A DNA stretch of 6,206 nucleotides from Candidatus Hodarchaeota archaeon (lineage in GTDB: Archaea; Asgardarchaeota; Heimdallarchaeia; Hodarchaeales; YT1-039). This document shows, one piece after another, positions 5,656 to 6,206 of the stretch. The notes under the pieces were generated by a model. The model was not told where the DNA came from. It searched no databases and saw only the letters and a program-made list of their open reading frames with translations. Position numbers and translations under genes: made by a program. How positions within the stretch are numbered: the first letter of the stretch is position 1; each line of letters opens with the position of its first letter. Location of the stretch: contig JAEOTF010000474.1 in the NCBI GenBank assembly GCA_016840025.1, forward strand, positions 1-6,206. Reading direction: 5' to 3'.

Positions 5656-6206
5656 ATGACTCGGAACTTACTTGGTTATGATATTTTAGGATTAATAATA
5701 ACAGGAATAATCTCGGCGCTAATTTTTTTCCCATTTATTTTCCATAACGCATTTGAGATTGATTCTAAGAATCAAGTTATTTCCATTTCTAATGAAAACT
5801 CACTACTTTCTGAATCATCGTTGAATCGATATACAAACTCTATGTCTGCTTACATTCCTCATGCTCCTATTGAAATTGCGAAAAATGAGGATTTCAATTC
5901 TACCAATGGAGTTATTAATGCTGCAACAGCTACTGGTGGTGCCAGTGATCCTTTCATTATTGATGGATGGAATATAACAACTACAGGTGTGCATGGAATC
6001 TATATTCATGACACTACTGCATATTTCATAGTTCGTAATTGTTCTATAAACACTGGTGATATTTTCGGTATTTATGGAATCTATATTGAAAGCGTAGGAA
6101 GCGGAACAGCTAATATCACAAATAATTTCTGTATTAGTAATGAAATAGGGATTTACATTTTAGATTCTCCCTCATCACAGGTTAAAAATAATTATTGTCA
6201 GAATAA
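5656..6206 (+). CDS. Membrane-anchored NosD-like right-handed beta-helix surface protein, C-terminus cut by window edge
   Basis: The frame is open for 183 codons and runs off the right edge. Residues 4-30 (MTRN then LLGYDILGLIITGIISALIF) form a signal sequence or N-terminal anchor. Residues 70-107 match the lead-in common to archaeal NosD-type proteins: API.IAKNEDF, then NGVINAATATGG, SDPFIIDGWNI. Parallel beta-helix turns follow, at about 113-136 (GIYIHDTTAYFIVRNCSI), 140-160 (YGIYIESV, ANITNNFC) and 164-183 (IGIYILDSPSSQVKNNYCQN). These repeats form an extracellular solenoid that often binds or processes carbohydrate. No catalytic residues can be judged from the visible part. Several N-x-S/T sequons (N106, N128, N153) fit archaeal surface glycosylation. 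The full protein is likely much longer, and its C-terminal anchor, if any, is outside the window. It is divergent from the TerB-domain gene across a 220-base shared regulatory region. Confidence 0.85.
   Translation, partial: MTRNLLGYDILGLIITGIISALIFFPFIFHNAFEIDSKNQVISISNENSLLSESSLNRYTNSMSAYIPHAPIEIAKNEDFNSTNGVINAATATGGASDPFIIDGWNITTTGVHGIYIHDTTAYFIVRNCSINTGDIFGIYGIYIESVGSGTANITNNFCISNEIGIYILDSPSSQVKNNYCQN

Noticed and set aside
5815..6009. Minus-strand 64-codon ORF
   Set aside because: It lies antisense to the beta-helix coding frame, is rich in Ser/Asn/Ile/Cys with no domain, and has no ribosome binding site that I could see.
1..6206. CRISPR array, tRNA or rRNA
   Set aside because: No regularly spaced direct repeats, tRNA-like cloverleaf or conserved rRNA stretch was seen on reading both strands. 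The only tandem repeat has two units inside a coding gene.

Overview
The window looks archaeal, most plausibly an AT-rich Asgard-type lineage. This is inferred from three things. TATA boxes sit about 50-60 bases before start codons. A secreted protein carries a PEF-CTERM-like sorting tail, and another is a membrane-anchored NosD-like beta-helix protein. The TnpB is of the tnpB-only type familiar from archaea. No rRNA or other phylogenetic marker is present, so the taxonomic call is an inference.

Layout. Bases 1-1278 (minus) hold a TnpB RNA-guided nuclease/transposase accessory protein, open and stop-free but cut by the left window edge. Bases 1279-1660 are non-coding and contain the tnpB promoter and a bidirectional hairpin terminator. 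Bases 1661-2290 (minus) encode a 209-residue secreted beta-sandwich protein with a C-terminal PEF-type membrane tail. Bases 2291-2526 are a spacer with a near-perfect 25-base palindrome. Bases 2527-2694 (minus) encode a very basic 55-residue protein starting two bases after the stop of the large gene. Bases 2697-5435 (minus) encode the centrepiece: a 912-residue protein with an unrecognised N-terminal region, a Ser-rich linker, a UVR motif, a TerB-N domain and a TerB-C domain. Bases 5436-5655 are a divergent promoter region. From 5656 (plus) a beta-helix surface protein runs off the right edge.

How it may fit together. The TerB-N/UVR/TerB-C protein and the small Lys-rich protein look like one translationally coupled unit. 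TerB-N/TerB-C proteins are known from bacterial stress-response and DNA-processing gene neighbourhoods, often near helicases and P-loop ATPases. No such partner lies in this window. The two envelope proteins flank the unit but have their own expression signals, so a functional link is unproven. The left part (tnpB and the secreted protein) is visibly richer in G+C than the TerB gene, suggesting a mosaic region.
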